64,000 nucleotides of DNA from Gammaproteobacteria bacterium (lineage in GTDB: Bacteria > Pseudomonadota > Gammaproteobacteria > Burkholderiales > Rhodocyclaceae), in contig JAHJVE010000011.1 in NCBI GenBank assembly GCA_018828385.1, forward strand, positions 1-64,000, in the 5' to 3' direction. The notes beneath the pieces were generated by a model that made no database searches, was not told where the DNA came from, and saw nothing but the letters and a program-made list of their open reading frames with translations. Position numbers and translations under genes: made by a program. Below, in pieces: positions 26,120 to 35,494 of this stretch (within the stretch, counting starts at the first letter, position 1; each line of letters starts with the position of its first letter).

Positions 26120-26940
26120 GCCCCCGTCCCGCCTCGGCCAAACCCCGCAGCCCGCGCCAGGCCGCGCCCAAAACGACAGCCAGGAGCGCCGCCCAGTCGC
26201 CCCCGGCGCCGGTCGCCGCCAGCACCATGGCCGCAGTTACGCCGCCAAAGCCGGCCATCAACCCGGCAGCCACCCTGGCCAGCACGCGGGCGACGAAACC
26301 GCGTGCCAGCGCCGCACCGGAAGCCACCGTCCCGGTCGCCAGATCGCGCAGCACCGCGCGCTCGACGATTGCTACGGTCAACCGGAAAAATGAGCCAATT
26401 TCGCAATTCACGTTGGCCAACATCCGTCCCGACACACTCGTCGCGCCCAATTTCCTGATCCATGAACTGACCCGCTCGGAACTCGCCGACCGCCGCGGCA
26501 TCCCGAACAGTTTTCCGACCGACCGCGAACTGCGCGCCGCCATCCACCTCGCCCGCGAAGTCCTCCAGCCGATCCGCGACCACTTCGGCCGCTTTACGCC
26601 GAACAGCGTCTTTCGCGGCAACCCGCTCGAACGGGCGCTGAAAAACAAGCCGGCGAGCTGGCTCAGCACCAGCCAGCATTCGCGCGGCGAAGCCTGCGAC
26701 ATCGAAATCGTCGGCATGAGCACGCTGGACCTGGCCAACTGGGCGAAGGACCACCTCAAGGCTTTCGACCAGATCATCTGCGAATGCTACGACCCGGCCA
26801 AAGGCCCCAATTCGGGCTGGGTGCACATTTCGCTCAAGGCGCCGGGCAGCGGCGAGAACCGCCGGCAACTGCTCAGCTACATCGCCGACCACGGCCGCAT
26901 GGTCTACGTCCCCGGCCTGCGCGCCACCGCCCTCGCCTGA
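26116..26940 (+). CDS. M15-type zinc peptidase (D-Ala-D-Ala carboxypeptidase-like)
   Basis: The protein has 274 residues, with its ATG overlapping the CHAT stop (ATGA). The first ~85 residues are Ala/Pro/Arg/Thr-rich low complexity without a clear signal peptide. The rest is a Peptidase_M15-like domain: SQHSRGEACDIEI supplies His188 and Asp195, and GWVHIS supplies His237, matching the three zinc ligands. Such domains cleave peptidoglycan stem peptides or act in phage lysis. Tight coupling to the CHAT gene suggests an effector role, possibly after activation. A motif copy lies exactly at the linker-domain boundary. Confidence 0.8.
26366..26403 (-). repeat. Dispersed motif copy 7, in the M15 gene linker
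   Basis: In reverse orientation: CGATTGCTACGGTCAACCGG then AAAAA and GAGCC. It encodes IATVNRKNEPISQF between the low-complexity segment and the peptidase domain. Confidence 0.85.
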
Positions 26941-26943
26941 GCC

Positions 26944-28521
26944 ATGGCCTCCGGCAAGATCTTCTTCCTGCTCGTCGTCGCCACGCTGCTCGCGCTGGTC
27001 GGCGCCTGGGTCGTCGCACGCAGCTACCGGCGGAGCATGCAGCGCCTTATGAAAGCGCCGGTGGCCGAGCCGGGCGACGGCAGCCTGCCAGCCAGCCCGC
27101 CTGCCGTCGCTGGCCCGACCCGGTTTCCGTCGCTCGCCGACAACGATGACGCCTACCGCCGGCTACTTGTCTCCTTCATCGGCCTGACCCTGGTCATCGC
27201 CCTGAGCCGCACGGTGCTGACCCAGCTCATCGCCGACGGCCCGATCACCCTCAAAACCGTGGCCACCCTCGGCGCCGCCTATGCCTGGCCAGTGCTGCCC
27301 GTGCTCGCCGTGATCGGCCGCTGGTCGCGCCCGCGTTTCGTCGGCGCCATGCTCGGCTGGCTGGTCCTCGCCATCGCCCTGCTGAGCTGGCGCACCAACG
27401 AGAACGTGAGTTTTGCCCAGATCGTCGGCTGGATGCTGTTCGACACCGGCCTGCCGCTCATCGTCGTCACCGCCCTTTGCCTCGGTGGCGCGACACGCGC
27501 CGTCGGCGCCTGGCTGGCACCGCTGTTCATCGTGTTCAGCGCCTCGTCGCAACTCGGCCTCGACTTGCTGGCGGCGATGATCGAAGCGGAAAGCCCGTTC
27601 ATCGCCTGGCTGGCCGGCTGGCTGGGCGCTACCACCGCCTTCACCCTGTTCGCCGTGCTGCCCTGGCTGATCGCCTGGTGGCCGGCCCGGGCGCTGGGCC
27701 GCTGGCTGGCCGAAAGCTACCGCGAACGACGCATTTCCGAGCTTTTCTACCTGTTCACCGCGGTGTGGACCATCGCCCTGATCGGCCCGGCCCTCGGCGC
27801 CATCGGCGATCTCGGCTGGGGCGCCATGGTCTGTTTCGCCCCACTCCTGTGGATACCGCTCGGCGCCGCGCTCATGCAAGGCTTCGCCGGCCCGGCCGAC
27901 ACCGGCCGACCACCAACCCTGCTCGTCCTCCGCGTTTTCCAGCAGGACGCCAATGTCCAGGCCATTTTCGACCGCGTCATCGAGCGCTGGCGCCTGAGCG
28001 GCAACACCGTGCTCATCGCCGGCACCGACCTGGCCGACCGCACCATCGACGCCGACGACATCTTCACCTTCATCGACGGCCGGCTCGGCGAACGCTTCAT
28101 CAACCGCGTCGCCGACATCGAACCCCGGCTCCGCCAGTTCGAGCTAGAGCCTGACGTCGAAGGCCGCTACCGCGTCAACGAATGCTATTGCCACGACAAC
28201 ACCTGGCAACAGGCACTCGACCGGCTGGTCGGGATCAGCGACGTGGTGCTCATGGACCTCCGCAACTTCAAGGCAAAAAACGCCGGCTGCGTTCATGAAC
28301 TCGGCGTCCTGGCCAGGGCCGGCAACCTCGCCCGCGTCGTCATCCTGAGCAATCCGCAAACCGAGCGCGGCGCCGCCCTCGCCGCCACCGCCGGCGCCCC
28401 CGAAGGCCGATTCGTCTGGCTGGAGGAAAAAGACGAAGCCGCCCTCAAGCCAGCCGAGGTGCTCGCCGCACTGTTCCCCGCCCCGTCCCCGCGCCCGCTG
28501 CGCGCCGAGCTGCCGGACTAA
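26944..28521 (+). CDS. Polytopic membrane protein with cytosolic Rossmann/TIR-like C-terminal domain
   Basis: The protein has 525 residues. About nine hydrophobic helices fill residues 5-320 (for example FFLLVVATLLALVGAWVVA and VAAGW-like segments later). From ~325 a soluble domain begins with LLVLRVFQQDANVQAIFDRV and includes VNECYCHDNTWQQALDRL, SDVVLMDLRNF and GCVHELGVLA; the alternating strands suggest a TIR/SLOG-like fold, unassigned. It starts 3 nt after the M15 stop, so it is the last gene of the cassette; its stop overlaps that of the convergent GGDEF-EAL gene. It may be the membrane-acting or sensing part of the system. Confidence 0.65.
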   Translation: MASGKIFFLLVVATLLALVGAWVVARSYRRSMQRLMKAPVAEPGDGSLPASPPAVAGPTRFPSLADNDDAYRRLLVSFIGLTLVIALSRTVLTQLIADGPITLKTVATLGAAYAWPVLPVLAVIGRWSRPRFVGAMLGWLVLAIALLSWRTNENVSFAQIVGWMLFDTGLPLIVVTALCLGGATRAVGAWLAPLFIVFSASSQLGLDLLAAMIEAESPFIAWLAGWLGATTAFTLFAVLPWLIAWWPARALGRWLAESYRERRISELFYLFTAVWTIALIGPALGAIGDLGWGAMVCFAPLLWIPLGAALMQGFAGPADTGRPPTLLVLRVFQQDANVQAIFDRVIERWRLSGNTVLIAGTDLADRTIDADDIFTFIDGRLGERFINRVADIEPRLRQFELEPDVEGRYRVNECYCHDNTWQQALDRLVGISDVVLMDLRNFKAKNAGCVHELGVLARAGNLARVVILSNPQTERGAALAATAGAPEGRFVWLEEKDEAALKPAEVLAALFPAPSPRPLRAELPD

Positions 28522-31517
28522 GTCCGGCGCACACCAACGGCGCGCTGCAACTGAAGAACCAGCGCCAGGGTCGCGTCGCGGGCGGCGAGCAGTTCGGGGA
28601 CCAGGGCACGCGATTCCTGGACTTGGCCGTCGCGCCAGCGCTGGTCGATCTGGCTGGCGATCCGGTGCAGGCGGCGGTAGGGTCCGTCGATTTCGGCGAA
28701 GACCGGGTGGCTTTCGTAATGACGCTGGTGGTCGCCGTAGTACCAGGCGCCAAATTCGCTGCGGGCCGGGTCGTCGATGTTATGGCACAACGCAGCCTGT
28801 CCTTCGTTGCTGGCATAAACAATCTGGCTGACCCAGTTGCGCAGCTGGATTTCGGCGATGAGCATGGGGTAGTCGGCAACGTCCCAATGCAGGTCGCTGA
28901 TCGCCTGCCACATCGGGTCGGGCCGCCATTGCCGGACCCAATCGACGACCAGCTCGGCCGGCATGGGTTTGGCGATGCCGTAGCCCTGGGCGTGATCGCA
29001 GTTGAGTTGAAGGAGCAGGCGGCCGTGCTCGATGGTTTCGACACCTTCGGCGATGATTTCACGCTGGAAGGCACCGGCCAGGCTGATGACGCCCTGGACG
29101 ATGACGAGGTTGTTGTAGTCGCTGAGAATTTCGCGGACGAAGCTCTGGTCGATCTTGATGATTTCGGCCGGCAGGCGCTTGAGGTAGGTCAGCGATGAAT
29201 AGCCGGTGCCGAAGTCGTCGAGCGAGAAGCGCACGCCGAGGGCACGACATTCGTCGATGACCCGCGAAGTCTTGGCGACATCCTCGAGCGCCGCCGTTTC
29301 GAGGATTTCCATTTCGAGCAGATGGGCCACTTCGGGATGCACGAACAACGCAGCCTTGAGCTTTTCGACGAATTCCGGCGCCTGCAGCTGCTTGCTGGCG
29401 ACATTGACGCTGACCGTCAGATCGAGCCCGGCCGCATGCCACGCTTGCAACTGGCCGAGCACCACCTCAATGACCCAGTCGCCGATCAGCTTGATCATCA
29501 CATCGTCGTTGATCAGCGGCAGGAACTCGCTCGGTGCCAGGATGCCGCGCTCGGGATGGTTCCAGCGGATCAGGGCCTCGGCGCCGGTGACCTTGCCGAG
29601 GCGCATGTTGACCTTGGGCTGGTAATAGATCACGAACTCGTGTTCGTCGAGGGCCTGGCGGATGCGGTTGACGTGGTCGCGCCGGCTGCGCGTGTGGCGA
29701 TCCTGCTCGGCATCGAAAATCTGGAAGCAGTTCTTGCCGGCCTGCTTGGCGCGGTACATGGCCTGGTCGGCATGGCGCAGCAGGGTGTCGGGGTCTTCAT
29801 TGTCGTAGGGAAAGAGCGTCACGCCGATACTGGCCGAAACGCTGACCGGCTCGGGCAGGACGGTCAGCGGCTGGGCGATCCTGACGAGCACCCGGCGGAT
29901 CGCTTCTAGGCATTCTGCTTCGCTCGAGAAGCCGAGCAGAAGCATGACAAACTCGTCGCCGCCGAGGCGCGCCACGGTGTCGCCACCGCGCACCATCTGG
30001 CGCAGACGGTTGGCGATTTCAACCAGCACCATGTCGCCGGCGCCATGGCCCCAGGTGTCGTTGACCGGTTTGAAGCCGTCGAGATCGAGGTAGCAGATGG
30101 CCATCAAGGCATCGCCACGACGGGTCTGGGCAATCCCTTGAACGAGGCGGTCGGCGAGCAGGGTGCGGTTGGGCAGCTCGGTCAGCGAATCGTAGTAGGC
30201 CATCTGCGTGAGCTGCGACTCCTGCGCCTTGAGGCGGCCAATGTCGGAAAAGACGGCAACGTAGTTGGTGAGGCTGCCATCCTTGTCGCGCACGGCCGAG
30301 ATCGACAGCAGTTCGGGGTAGATCTCGCCGTACTTGTTGCGATTCCAGATTTCGCCGCGCCAGCTGTCGGTTTCGTTGATGCTTTTCCACATCGCCTCGT
30401 AGAACTCGAGATCGTGGCGGCCGGATTTGAGTACGCGCGGATTGCGGCCGATGACTTCGCTGCGCTCCCAGCCCGTGATGCGAGAGAAGGCCGGGTTGAC
30501 GTCGAGGATGTTGCCGGAAGCGTCGGTCAGCGTGATGCCGTCGTGGGCACTGCGAAAGGCCGTAGCGTGCAGGGTCAACTGTTTTTCGACGGCGAGTTGC
30601 GCAGCGTAGCGCTCGCCCAGTTCGCGATTGGCCGTGGCCAGCGAACGACGGGCGAGAACGAGCCGGAAGAAAAGGAAGGCGAGGAAGGCGGTGAGCACGA
30701 TGGCCAGCGCATAAAGCGCCGCGCGGTAACGGGTGGCCGTGCGGTGTGCCCGGGCATGGCCGGCCGCGTAGTCGCTGCTCAGCTGCTCAAGCCGGGCGCT
30801 GCTGGCCTGGGCTGAAATATCGGTCATCAGGGCATCGAGCGAACGCAGCCGGGCAACGATGTTGTCGCCGTGGCGAATGATGTTGTCGACGAGCTTTCCG
30901 TCCTTGGCGCCCGGCGCCAGCGCGGCCAGTTCATCGCGCACGGCGCGGACCCGCTCGCTCCCTTCCTCGCTCGGGGCATGGGCGTAGGCCAGCACTTCGC
31001 GCGCATATTTGCCCATCAGGGCGCGTTGCTTGCCGGGCTGCGGGGAGAGCAAACCGGCTTCGAGGAAAGCCGAGGTGGCAATCGGGAAGAAGGAGAGCGA
31101 ATTGCGCAAAATGGCGTTTTCGCGCTTGAACCGATCGACCAGTGCGGCCTTGTGACCGAGCGCCTCGACCAGCCCGCCGGCCGCTGCGGCCACCGCCGCG
31201 CGATCTGCCGCGGCGAGGAAGTCGGGAGCGGCGCTGACCTGCTTGCCCAGGGCGTCGAGGCGTTGGATATAGCGGGTCATCGCGTCGAAATTGCGGACCT
31301 GTTCGAGGCGATTGGCGAGAATTTGCCCATCGACGCGGGCATCGAGCTCGCCGATGTCGCGCAGCTTCTGGGTGTAGGCGAAGTGCGCTTCGGGCGAGAC
31401 CTTTTCGGCCAGGAAAAACAGCCCGCTCAGGGCCGCAACGAAAATGCCGACAAACAGGGCGAGGCCCAGCCTGAGACGCTGTTTCGTCATGCCCGGCGCG
31501 GTTTCGGGAGGACTCAT
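28518..31517 (-). CDS. GGDEF-EAL cyclic-di-GMP protein with periplasmic DAHL-like and C-terminal CZB-like domains
   Basis: The protein has 999 residues, with its ATG at 31517 overlapping the stop of the di-heme peroxidase gene (ATGA). Transmembrane helices lie near residues 15-35 and 270-290 and flank a helical DAHL-like periplasmic domain. Next come PAS (GITLTDASGNILDVNPAF), GGDEF (ARLGGDEFVML, intact) and EAL (GAEALIRWNHP, intact). The last ~120 residues (FGAWYYGDHQRHYESHP, RRLHRIASQI) resemble a chemoreceptor zinc-binding CZB domain, but some usual ligands are not obvious. It can in principle make and degrade c-di-GMP. Longer upstream starts run into the neighbouring gene and were rejected. 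Confidence 0.88.
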   Translation of the reverse strand: MSPPETAPGMTKQRLRLGLALFVGIFVAALSGLFFLAEKVSPEAHFAYTQKLRDIGELDARVDGQILANRLEQVRNFDAMTRYIQRLDALGKQVSAAPDFLAAADRAAVAAAAGGLVEALGHKAALVDRFKRENAILRNSLSFFPIATSAFLEAGLLSPQPGKQRALMGKYAREVLAYAHAPSEEGSERVRAVRDELAALAPGAKDGKLVDNIIRHGDNIVARLRSLDALMTDISAQASSARLEQLSSDYAAGHARAHRTATRYRAALYALAIVLTAFLAFLFFRLVLARRSLATANRELGERYAAQLAVEKQLTLHATAFRSAHDGITLTDASGNILDVNPAFSRITGWERSEVIGRNPRVLKSGRHDLEFYEAMWKSINETDSWRGEIWNRNKYGEIYPELLSISAVRDKDGSLTNYVAVFSDIGRLKAQESQLTQMAYYDSLTELPNRTLLADRLVQGIAQTRRGDALMAICYLDLDGFKPVNDTWGHGAGDMVLVEIANRLRQMVRGGDTVARLGGDEFVMLLLGFSSEAECLEAIRRVLVRIAQPLTVLPEPVSVSASIGVTLFPYDNEDPDTLLRHADQAMYRAKQAGKNCFQIFDAEQDRHTRSRRDHVNRIRQALDEHEFVIYYQPKVNMRLGKVTGAEALIRWNHPERGILAPSEFLPLINDDVMIKLIGDWVIEVVLGQLQAWHAAGLDLTVSVNVASKQLQAPEFVEKLKAALFVHPEVAHLLEMEILETAALEDVAKTSRVIDECRALGVRFSLDDFGTGYSSLTYLKRLPAEIIKIDQSFVREILSDYNNLVIVQGVISLAGAFQREIIAEGVETIEHGRLLLQLNCDHAQGYGIAKPMPAELVVDWVRQWRPDPMWQAISDLHWDVADYPMLIAEIQLRNWVSQIVYASNEGQAALCHNIDDPARSEFGAWYYGDHQRHYESHPVFAEIDGPYRRLHRIASQIDQRWRDGQVQESRALVPELLAARDATLALVLQLQRAVGVRRT

Positions 31518-32539
31518 TGCAGCCGCTTTCCTTCCCATTCGCCGGTCAGCGCGCGCAGGAAGGCGACGAGCGCCTTGACGTCGTCTTCCGACAGTTCGCG
31601 CCCGAGCTGGTAGCGGCCCATGACGATGACCGCCTCGTCGAGCGTTTTGGCCGAACCGTCGTGGAAGTACGGTGGCGTGACGGCGACGTTGCGCAAACTG
31701 GGGACCTTGAACACATTCCTGTCCTGGTCGAGGCCGGTGACATTGAAGCGACCGAGGTCGGACTGCCGGTTGGCGCGCTCCTTGAGGTAATCGTCCATCA
31801 CGCCGAAGCGCTGGAACATGTTGCCGCCAATGCCGGCGCCCTGATGGCAACTGGCGCAGCCGTAGTCGAGAAAACGCTGGTAGCCGGCGCGTTCGAGTGG
31901 ATCGAGGGCCTTCTGATCACCGGCCAGGAAGCGATCGACCGGGGCATTCGGGGTGAGCAGGGTTCGTTCGAAGGTGGCAATGGCGTCGACGATGGTTTCC
32001 CCGGTGATGCCCTGCTTGTAGAGTTGGCCGAAGGCCTGGCGATAGTCTTCGTCGCGGCTGAGCTTGGCAATGACTTCGGCCCAGTTCGATCCCATTTCGA
32101 GCGGGTTGTGTACCGGCCCGGCAGCCTGCTCTTCGAGACTGGCGGCGCGGCCATCCCAGAACTGGACGAAATTCAGGCTGCTGTTGAATACCGTCGGCGC
32201 ATTGATGCTCCCCTTCCGGCCATCGATGCCGACCGATACGAGCAGACGATCGCTGCCGCCGCTGTCAAGCTGGTGGCAGCTGGCACAGGCAATCGTGTCG
32301 TCGCGGGACAGGCGGCGGTCGAAGAAGAGAAGCCTGCCGAGCTCGACCTTGTCGGCCGGCAAAGGCGGGACAGCCGGCAGCGGCAACAGGGCGGCGGAGC
32401 CGGAGAGGGCACTCGAATGCGCGGAAACGGCGAGGCCGGTCTCAAGCGGACCAGAATCGGCATCGCCGCGCATACCCCAATAGGTGGCGGCAAGCACCGA
32501 AGACACCAGCATAATCGCCAAAAACTTGCGAAGGTTCAT
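31514..32539 (-). CDS. Di-heme cytochrome c peroxidase / MauG family
   Basis: The protein has 341 residues with an N-terminal membrane/signal helix. Two heme c motifs, both CASCH, lie at residues 85-89 and 228-232. FFDRRLSRDDTIACASCH and the ending PSLRNVAVTPPYFHDGS are typical of periplasmic CcpA/MauG-like peroxidases that reduce H2O2 or oxidise a partner. It is translationally coupled to the c-di-GMP gene downstream, hinting at a redox-linked input to signalling. Confidence 0.92.
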   Translation of the reverse strand: MNLRKFLAIMLVSSVLAATYWGMRGDADSGPLETGLAVSAHSSALSGSAALLPLPAVPPLPADKVELGRLLFFDRRLSRDDTIACASCHQLDSGGSDRLLVSVGIDGRKGSINAPTVFNSSLNFVQFWDGRAASLEEQAAGPVHNPLEMGSNWAEVIAKLSRDEDYRQAFGQLYKQGITGETIVDAIATFERTLLTPNAPVDRFLAGDQKALDPLERAGYQRFLDYGCASCHQGAGIGGNMFQRFGVMDDYLKERANRQSDLGRFNVTGLDQDRNVFKVPSLRNVAVTPPYFHDGSAKTLDEAVIVMGRYQLGRELSEDDVKALVAFLRALTGEWEGKRLQ

Positions 32540-32613
32540 GGCTGGATTATAGAGCTGACAAGGGTTTTCTGGCGTTCGCGCTCGATAGGCCGCGGGCGAT
32601 GGCGCAACCCGGA

Positions 32614-33147
32614 TCAGCCGCAGAACGAGGCCACGGCCGGCAGAAAAACTTCAGTGACCAGCACCTGCTGGGCACCGAGGCGATGCAGCGAACGGCGGGC
32701 CCACAGGGTGTCGCCGGCCAGGCCCAGCGCGGCGGCGCGCTGGAACAACGGGTGACGCGGGTCGAGCCGGCGAAACTCGATGGCGCCACGTAGAAAGCCG
32801 GGATGGGTGAACAGCAGCGAGCCGAGCGAGTTGCTGCCGAGGCGCGCCAGCCAGCGACTGAGGCGGCCATTGCCAACGGTCGACAGCGTGGTGTGGGCAA
32901 AAATGACCGGCACACCGTCGCACTCAAGCGCCACCTCGCGGATCCAGGCCGGTGCGCGCGATGGCTCGAGGCGCAAGCCTTCGTCGGCCAGCGCCCGGCC
33001 CTTTTCGTAGCGCAGCAGGCGGACGCGAAACTGGCGACAGTTACGCTGGCAACGCGCGGTCAGCGAACCGGGCTCGGTCAACCAGGACGCCAGGGCAGCA
33101 TCGAGCGGCCCGCCGGTCGGGCGGGTGCGCCATTTGTTTGGCGGCAT
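32614..33147 (-). CDS. ubiC: Chorismate--pyruvate lyase
   Basis: The 177-residue enzyme converts chorismate to 4-hydroxybenzoate, the first committed step of ubiquinone synthesis. Family landmarks are WIREVALECDGVPVIFAHTTL, then LGSNSLGSLLF and a C-terminal EVFLPA. I choose the ATG at 33147, which overlaps the DUF192 gene stop (TAATG). Longer in-frame starts lie inside other genes. Confidence 0.88.
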   Translation of the reverse strand: MPPNKWRTRPTGGPLDAALASWLTEPGSLTARCQRNCRQFRVRLLRYEKGRALADEGLRLEPSRAPAWIREVALECDGVPVIFAHTTLSTVGNGRLSRWLARLGSNSLGSLLFTHPGFLRGAIEFRRLDPRHPLFQRAAALGLAGDTLWARRSLHRLGAQQVLVTEVFLPAVASFCG

Positions 33148-33590
33148 TACTGGGGACGCGGTGCCTTGTCGAGGCCGCCGAGTTTGACGCCGGGCTTGAT
33201 GCCGCGCTGGGCGAACCAGCCGAGGTTCATCTCCAGCGCGTAGCGGGCCGGGCGGCGGGCGCAGTGGTTGTCTTCGGTCTGCGGCTGCATGTCCTCGATA
33301 TTGATGATCTTGCCGTCGCCGTCCATGAAGGCGACCGAGAGCGGCAGCAGCGTGTTGCGCATCCACATGCAGTGGGTGTTGTCGTGGGTGAACACGAAGA
33401 GCATGCCGCGCTGGGTCGGCATCGCCTTGCGGTTCATCAGGCCGAGCTGACGGTTCGGGTCGGTGGCCGCCACTTCGGCCTCGATGCGGTGGAAGCCGGC
33501 GCTCAGTTCCATGACCGGCATGGCGTTCTGCGCCCAGGCGGCGGCGCTCAGGGTCAGGCCGAACAGCAGGCCGACGATTGTCTTGTTCAT
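33147..33590 (-). CDS. DUF192-family exported protein
   Basis: The protein has 147 residues. A signal peptide (MNKTIVGLLFGLTLSAAAWA) precedes a DUF192 domain with RQLGLMNRKAMPTQRGMLF, MWMRNTLLPLSVAF and ALEMNLGWFAQRGIKPG. The family is a small periplasmic beta-fold of unknown role. Its ATG overlaps the end of the rluE-like gene by 4 nt. Confidence 0.9.
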   Translation of the reverse strand: MNKTIVGLLFGLTLSAAAWAQNAMPVMELSAGFHRIEAEVAATDPNRQLGLMNRKAMPTQRGMLFVFTHDNTHCMWMRNTLLPLSVAFMDGDGKIINIEDMQPQTEDNHCARRPARYALEMNLGWFAQRGIKPGVKLGGLDKAPRPQ

Positions 33591-34159
33591 TGAAATCTTC
33601 CTTGCAAATCCGGGTAACTGCCGTCGATCTTTCGCCATTCGCCAGGCGCCAGATCATCCAGCTCAACCGCCCCGATGGCGGCCCGTATCAGACGCAGCGT
33701 AGGATAACCGATGGCCGCCGTCATGCGCCGCACCTGGCGGTTCTTGCCTTCGGCAATGCGGACTTCCAGCCACGAAGTCGGGATCGCGGCGCGGTAGCGG
33801 ATCGGCGGGTCGCGCTGCCAGAGGCCGGACGGTTCGGCGATGAGCCGCAGCTTGGCCGGCTTGGCGGTGAAGTCAGAGAGTGCGATGCCGGCGCGCAGCT
33901 TATCGAGCGCGGCCTCGTCCGGCACGCCTTCGACCTGCGCCCAGTAGGTTTTTTCCAGCTTGTGTTTGGGATCGGCGATTTTGGCCTGCAGCTTGCCGTC
34001 GTCAGTCAGGATGAGCAGGCCTTCGCTGTCGGCATCGAGCCGACCGGCGACGTACACGCCCTTGACCGGAATGAACTCGGCCAGCGCCCGCCACTTGCCT
34101 TCTGGCGTGAATTGGCTGAGTACGCCATATGGCTTGTTGAAGAGGACGAGGGAAGACAC
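33587..34159 (-). CDS. rluE: RsuA/RluE-family rRNA pseudouridine synthase
   Basis: The 190-residue protein is a single catalytic domain without an S4 domain. The catalytic Asp lies in AGRLDADSEGLLILTDDG; EGKNRQVRRM and LIRAAIG follow. The size and sequence fit RluE, which modifies U2457 of 23S rRNA. It is the first gene of the rluE-DUF192-ubiC leftward operon. Confidence 0.9.
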   Translation of the reverse strand: MSSLVLFNKPYGVLSQFTPEGKWRALAEFIPVKGVYVAGRLDADSEGLLILTDDGKLQAKIADPKHKLEKTYWAQVEGVPDEAALDKLRAGIALSDFTAKPAKLRLIAEPSGLWQRDPPIRYRAAIPTSWLEVRIAEGKNRQVRRMTAAIGYPTLRLIRAAIGAVELDDLAPGEWRKIDGSYPDLQGRFQ

Positions 34160-34191
34160 GATGGCAGGATTTCAAAGGCTGGGCAGGATTT

Positions 34192-34229
34192 CAATTTTCG
34201 CCGATTTTTCCGGTTGACCGTAGGAGTCG
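34192..34229 (+). repeat. Dispersed motif copy 8, intergenic
   Basis: CAATTTTCGCCGATTTTT then CCGGTTGACCGTAGGAGTCG. It lies between the divergent rluE and Yip1-like genes. Just upstream, GGCAGGATTTCAA is directly repeated at 34163 and 34182. Confidence 0.9.
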
Positions 34230-34340
34230 CAGGAAAAAGGCGGAACCGGCACGGGCGAATCGTCGTCCAAGTATTGTCCCGCGCCTGCCGGCGCCGCCCC
34301 CCGGTTTTCGGCACTTTTGGCGGTGACAAGGAGGTTCATC

Positions 34341-34946
34341 ATGTCCCTGACTCATTTCCCGGCGATGCTGATATCGGAAACCAAGGGCTGGTCCGATATT
34401 GAACGCAGCCATACACCTGCCCGCTCCCTGCTCTTCGGCCTGGTCATGCCGCTCTCGATCATTCCCCCGGCGATGTACGCCTTTGCCGAACTGGCTTATC
34501 CCGGGGCGATATTCCCCCTCTCAGTGCCGGCGATGACCGGCGGCGAGTTGCTGGCCAGCGGTATCGTCCTCTTCGCCGTGCAATTGGCCATGGTTTTCTT
34601 CATGGCCATGCTGATCCAGCGCATGGCCATCGGTCAGGATCACGACCCCGGCTATGACAATGCCTACTCGCTGGCCGCCATTGCGCCGGTGCCGCTGTGG
34701 CTGTCGTCGCTGGCGCTGTTGGTGCCCAACCTGGCGTTCAATGTACTGATCGTCGCCGCTGCCTGGGTGGCCTCGGCCGCGCTGATCCGCCATGGCGTGC
34801 GACCATTGCTCAAGGTGGATGACGCACGCAAGGCCCATTACATCTCGAATCTGGTGACGGCAGGCGGGGTCATGGCCTGGGTCGCGCTGATGATCATTTC
34901 GGCCGCCCTGCTCAGCGTGCTGAAGGGACTCGCCGCGATGTTCTGA
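34341..34946 (+). CDS. Yip1-family membrane protein
   Basis: The 201-residue protein has about five predicted transmembrane helices and a Yip1/DUF1282 pattern (PARSLLFGLVMPLSIIPPAMY, ETKGWSDI). AAGGAGG lies 8 nt before the chosen ATG. Function is unknown. Confidence 0.8.
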   Translation: MSLTHFPAMLISETKGWSDIERSHTPARSLLFGLVMPLSIIPPAMYAFAELAYPGAIFPLSVPAMTGGELLASGIVLFAVQLAMVFFMAMLIQRMAIGQDHDPGYDNAYSLAAIAPVPLWLSSLALLVPNLAFNVLIVAAAWVASAALIRHGVRPLLKVDDARKAHYISNLVTAGGVMAWVALMIISAALLSVLKGLAAMF

Positions 34947-34953
34947 AGCGGCT

Positions 34954-35484
34954 TTAGCTGCGCAGTTGGTGAAAGCTGTCGAGAAAGGCCGACTTGGCAT
35001 CGACCGGCATGAGCGGCCGGATGCCGTCGGGAAGCGGCCGGATGTCGCGAAGATTGGCCCAGGCCTCGGTCGAGTGCGGCATGAGGTCGCGCTTTTCGGT
35101 GGCCAGGGCAATCAGGTCGGCGGCCTTGATCGCCGGGTCAAGATGCTCCAGATCGACATCGAAACGCTCGCCGATGATCTGCATGACGCGCGCTTCAATA
35201 ACGCTGAATTCCGGAAACAGGTTTTTGAGCGGCTTGACCAAGTCGCCGAGGTAGGCTTCGGCGGCGTCGTGCAGCAAGGCGGCCAGCCGCAGTGGTGCGG
35301 GCACCAGTTGCATGACCATCAGGCTGTGCTGGGCGACCGAATAGAATTCCCGCGTCTGGCCGTTGAAGCGGCACTGGTATGCCAGGCCGTGCGCGATGTC
35401 CTCGATGGCGACATCGTCGATATGCGGGCGGATCAGGAAAAAACGGTGACCGAGAAAGGTCGAAACGTAGGGGCTGTCGATCAT
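34954..35484 (-). CDS. HD-domain phosphohydrolase (YfbR-like)
   Basis: The 176-residue protein has HD-domain metal ligands: FYSVAQHSLMV (His), ALLHDAAEAYLGD (His-Asp) and a later Asp in KAADLIALATEK. It resembles YfbR-type 5'-deoxynucleotidases. The start MIDSPYVSTFLGHRF at 35484 is taken over a longer frame because the extra residues are low complexity. Confidence 0.82.
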   Translation of the reverse strand: MIDSPYVSTFLGHRFFLIRPHIDDVAIEDIAHGLAYQCRFNGQTREFYSVAQHSLMVMQLVPAPLRLAALLHDAAEAYLGDLVKPLKNLFPEFSVIEARVMQIIGERFDVDLEHLDPAIKAADLIALATEKRDLMPHSTEAWANLRDIRPLPDGIRPLMPVDAKSAFLDSFHQLRS

Positions 35485-35494
35485 GGCCGCCAGT

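Noticed and set aside
32865..32890. CCAACGGTCGACAGC in ubiC, resembling the reversed core
   Set aside because: Flanks do not match the motif and the protein sequence (TTLSTVGNGRLSR) is normal for the family.
34163..34194. Direct repeat GGCAGGATTTCAA next to motif copy 8, as a target-site duplication
   Set aside because: Both repeats lie on the same side of the motif, so they do not flank an insertion.
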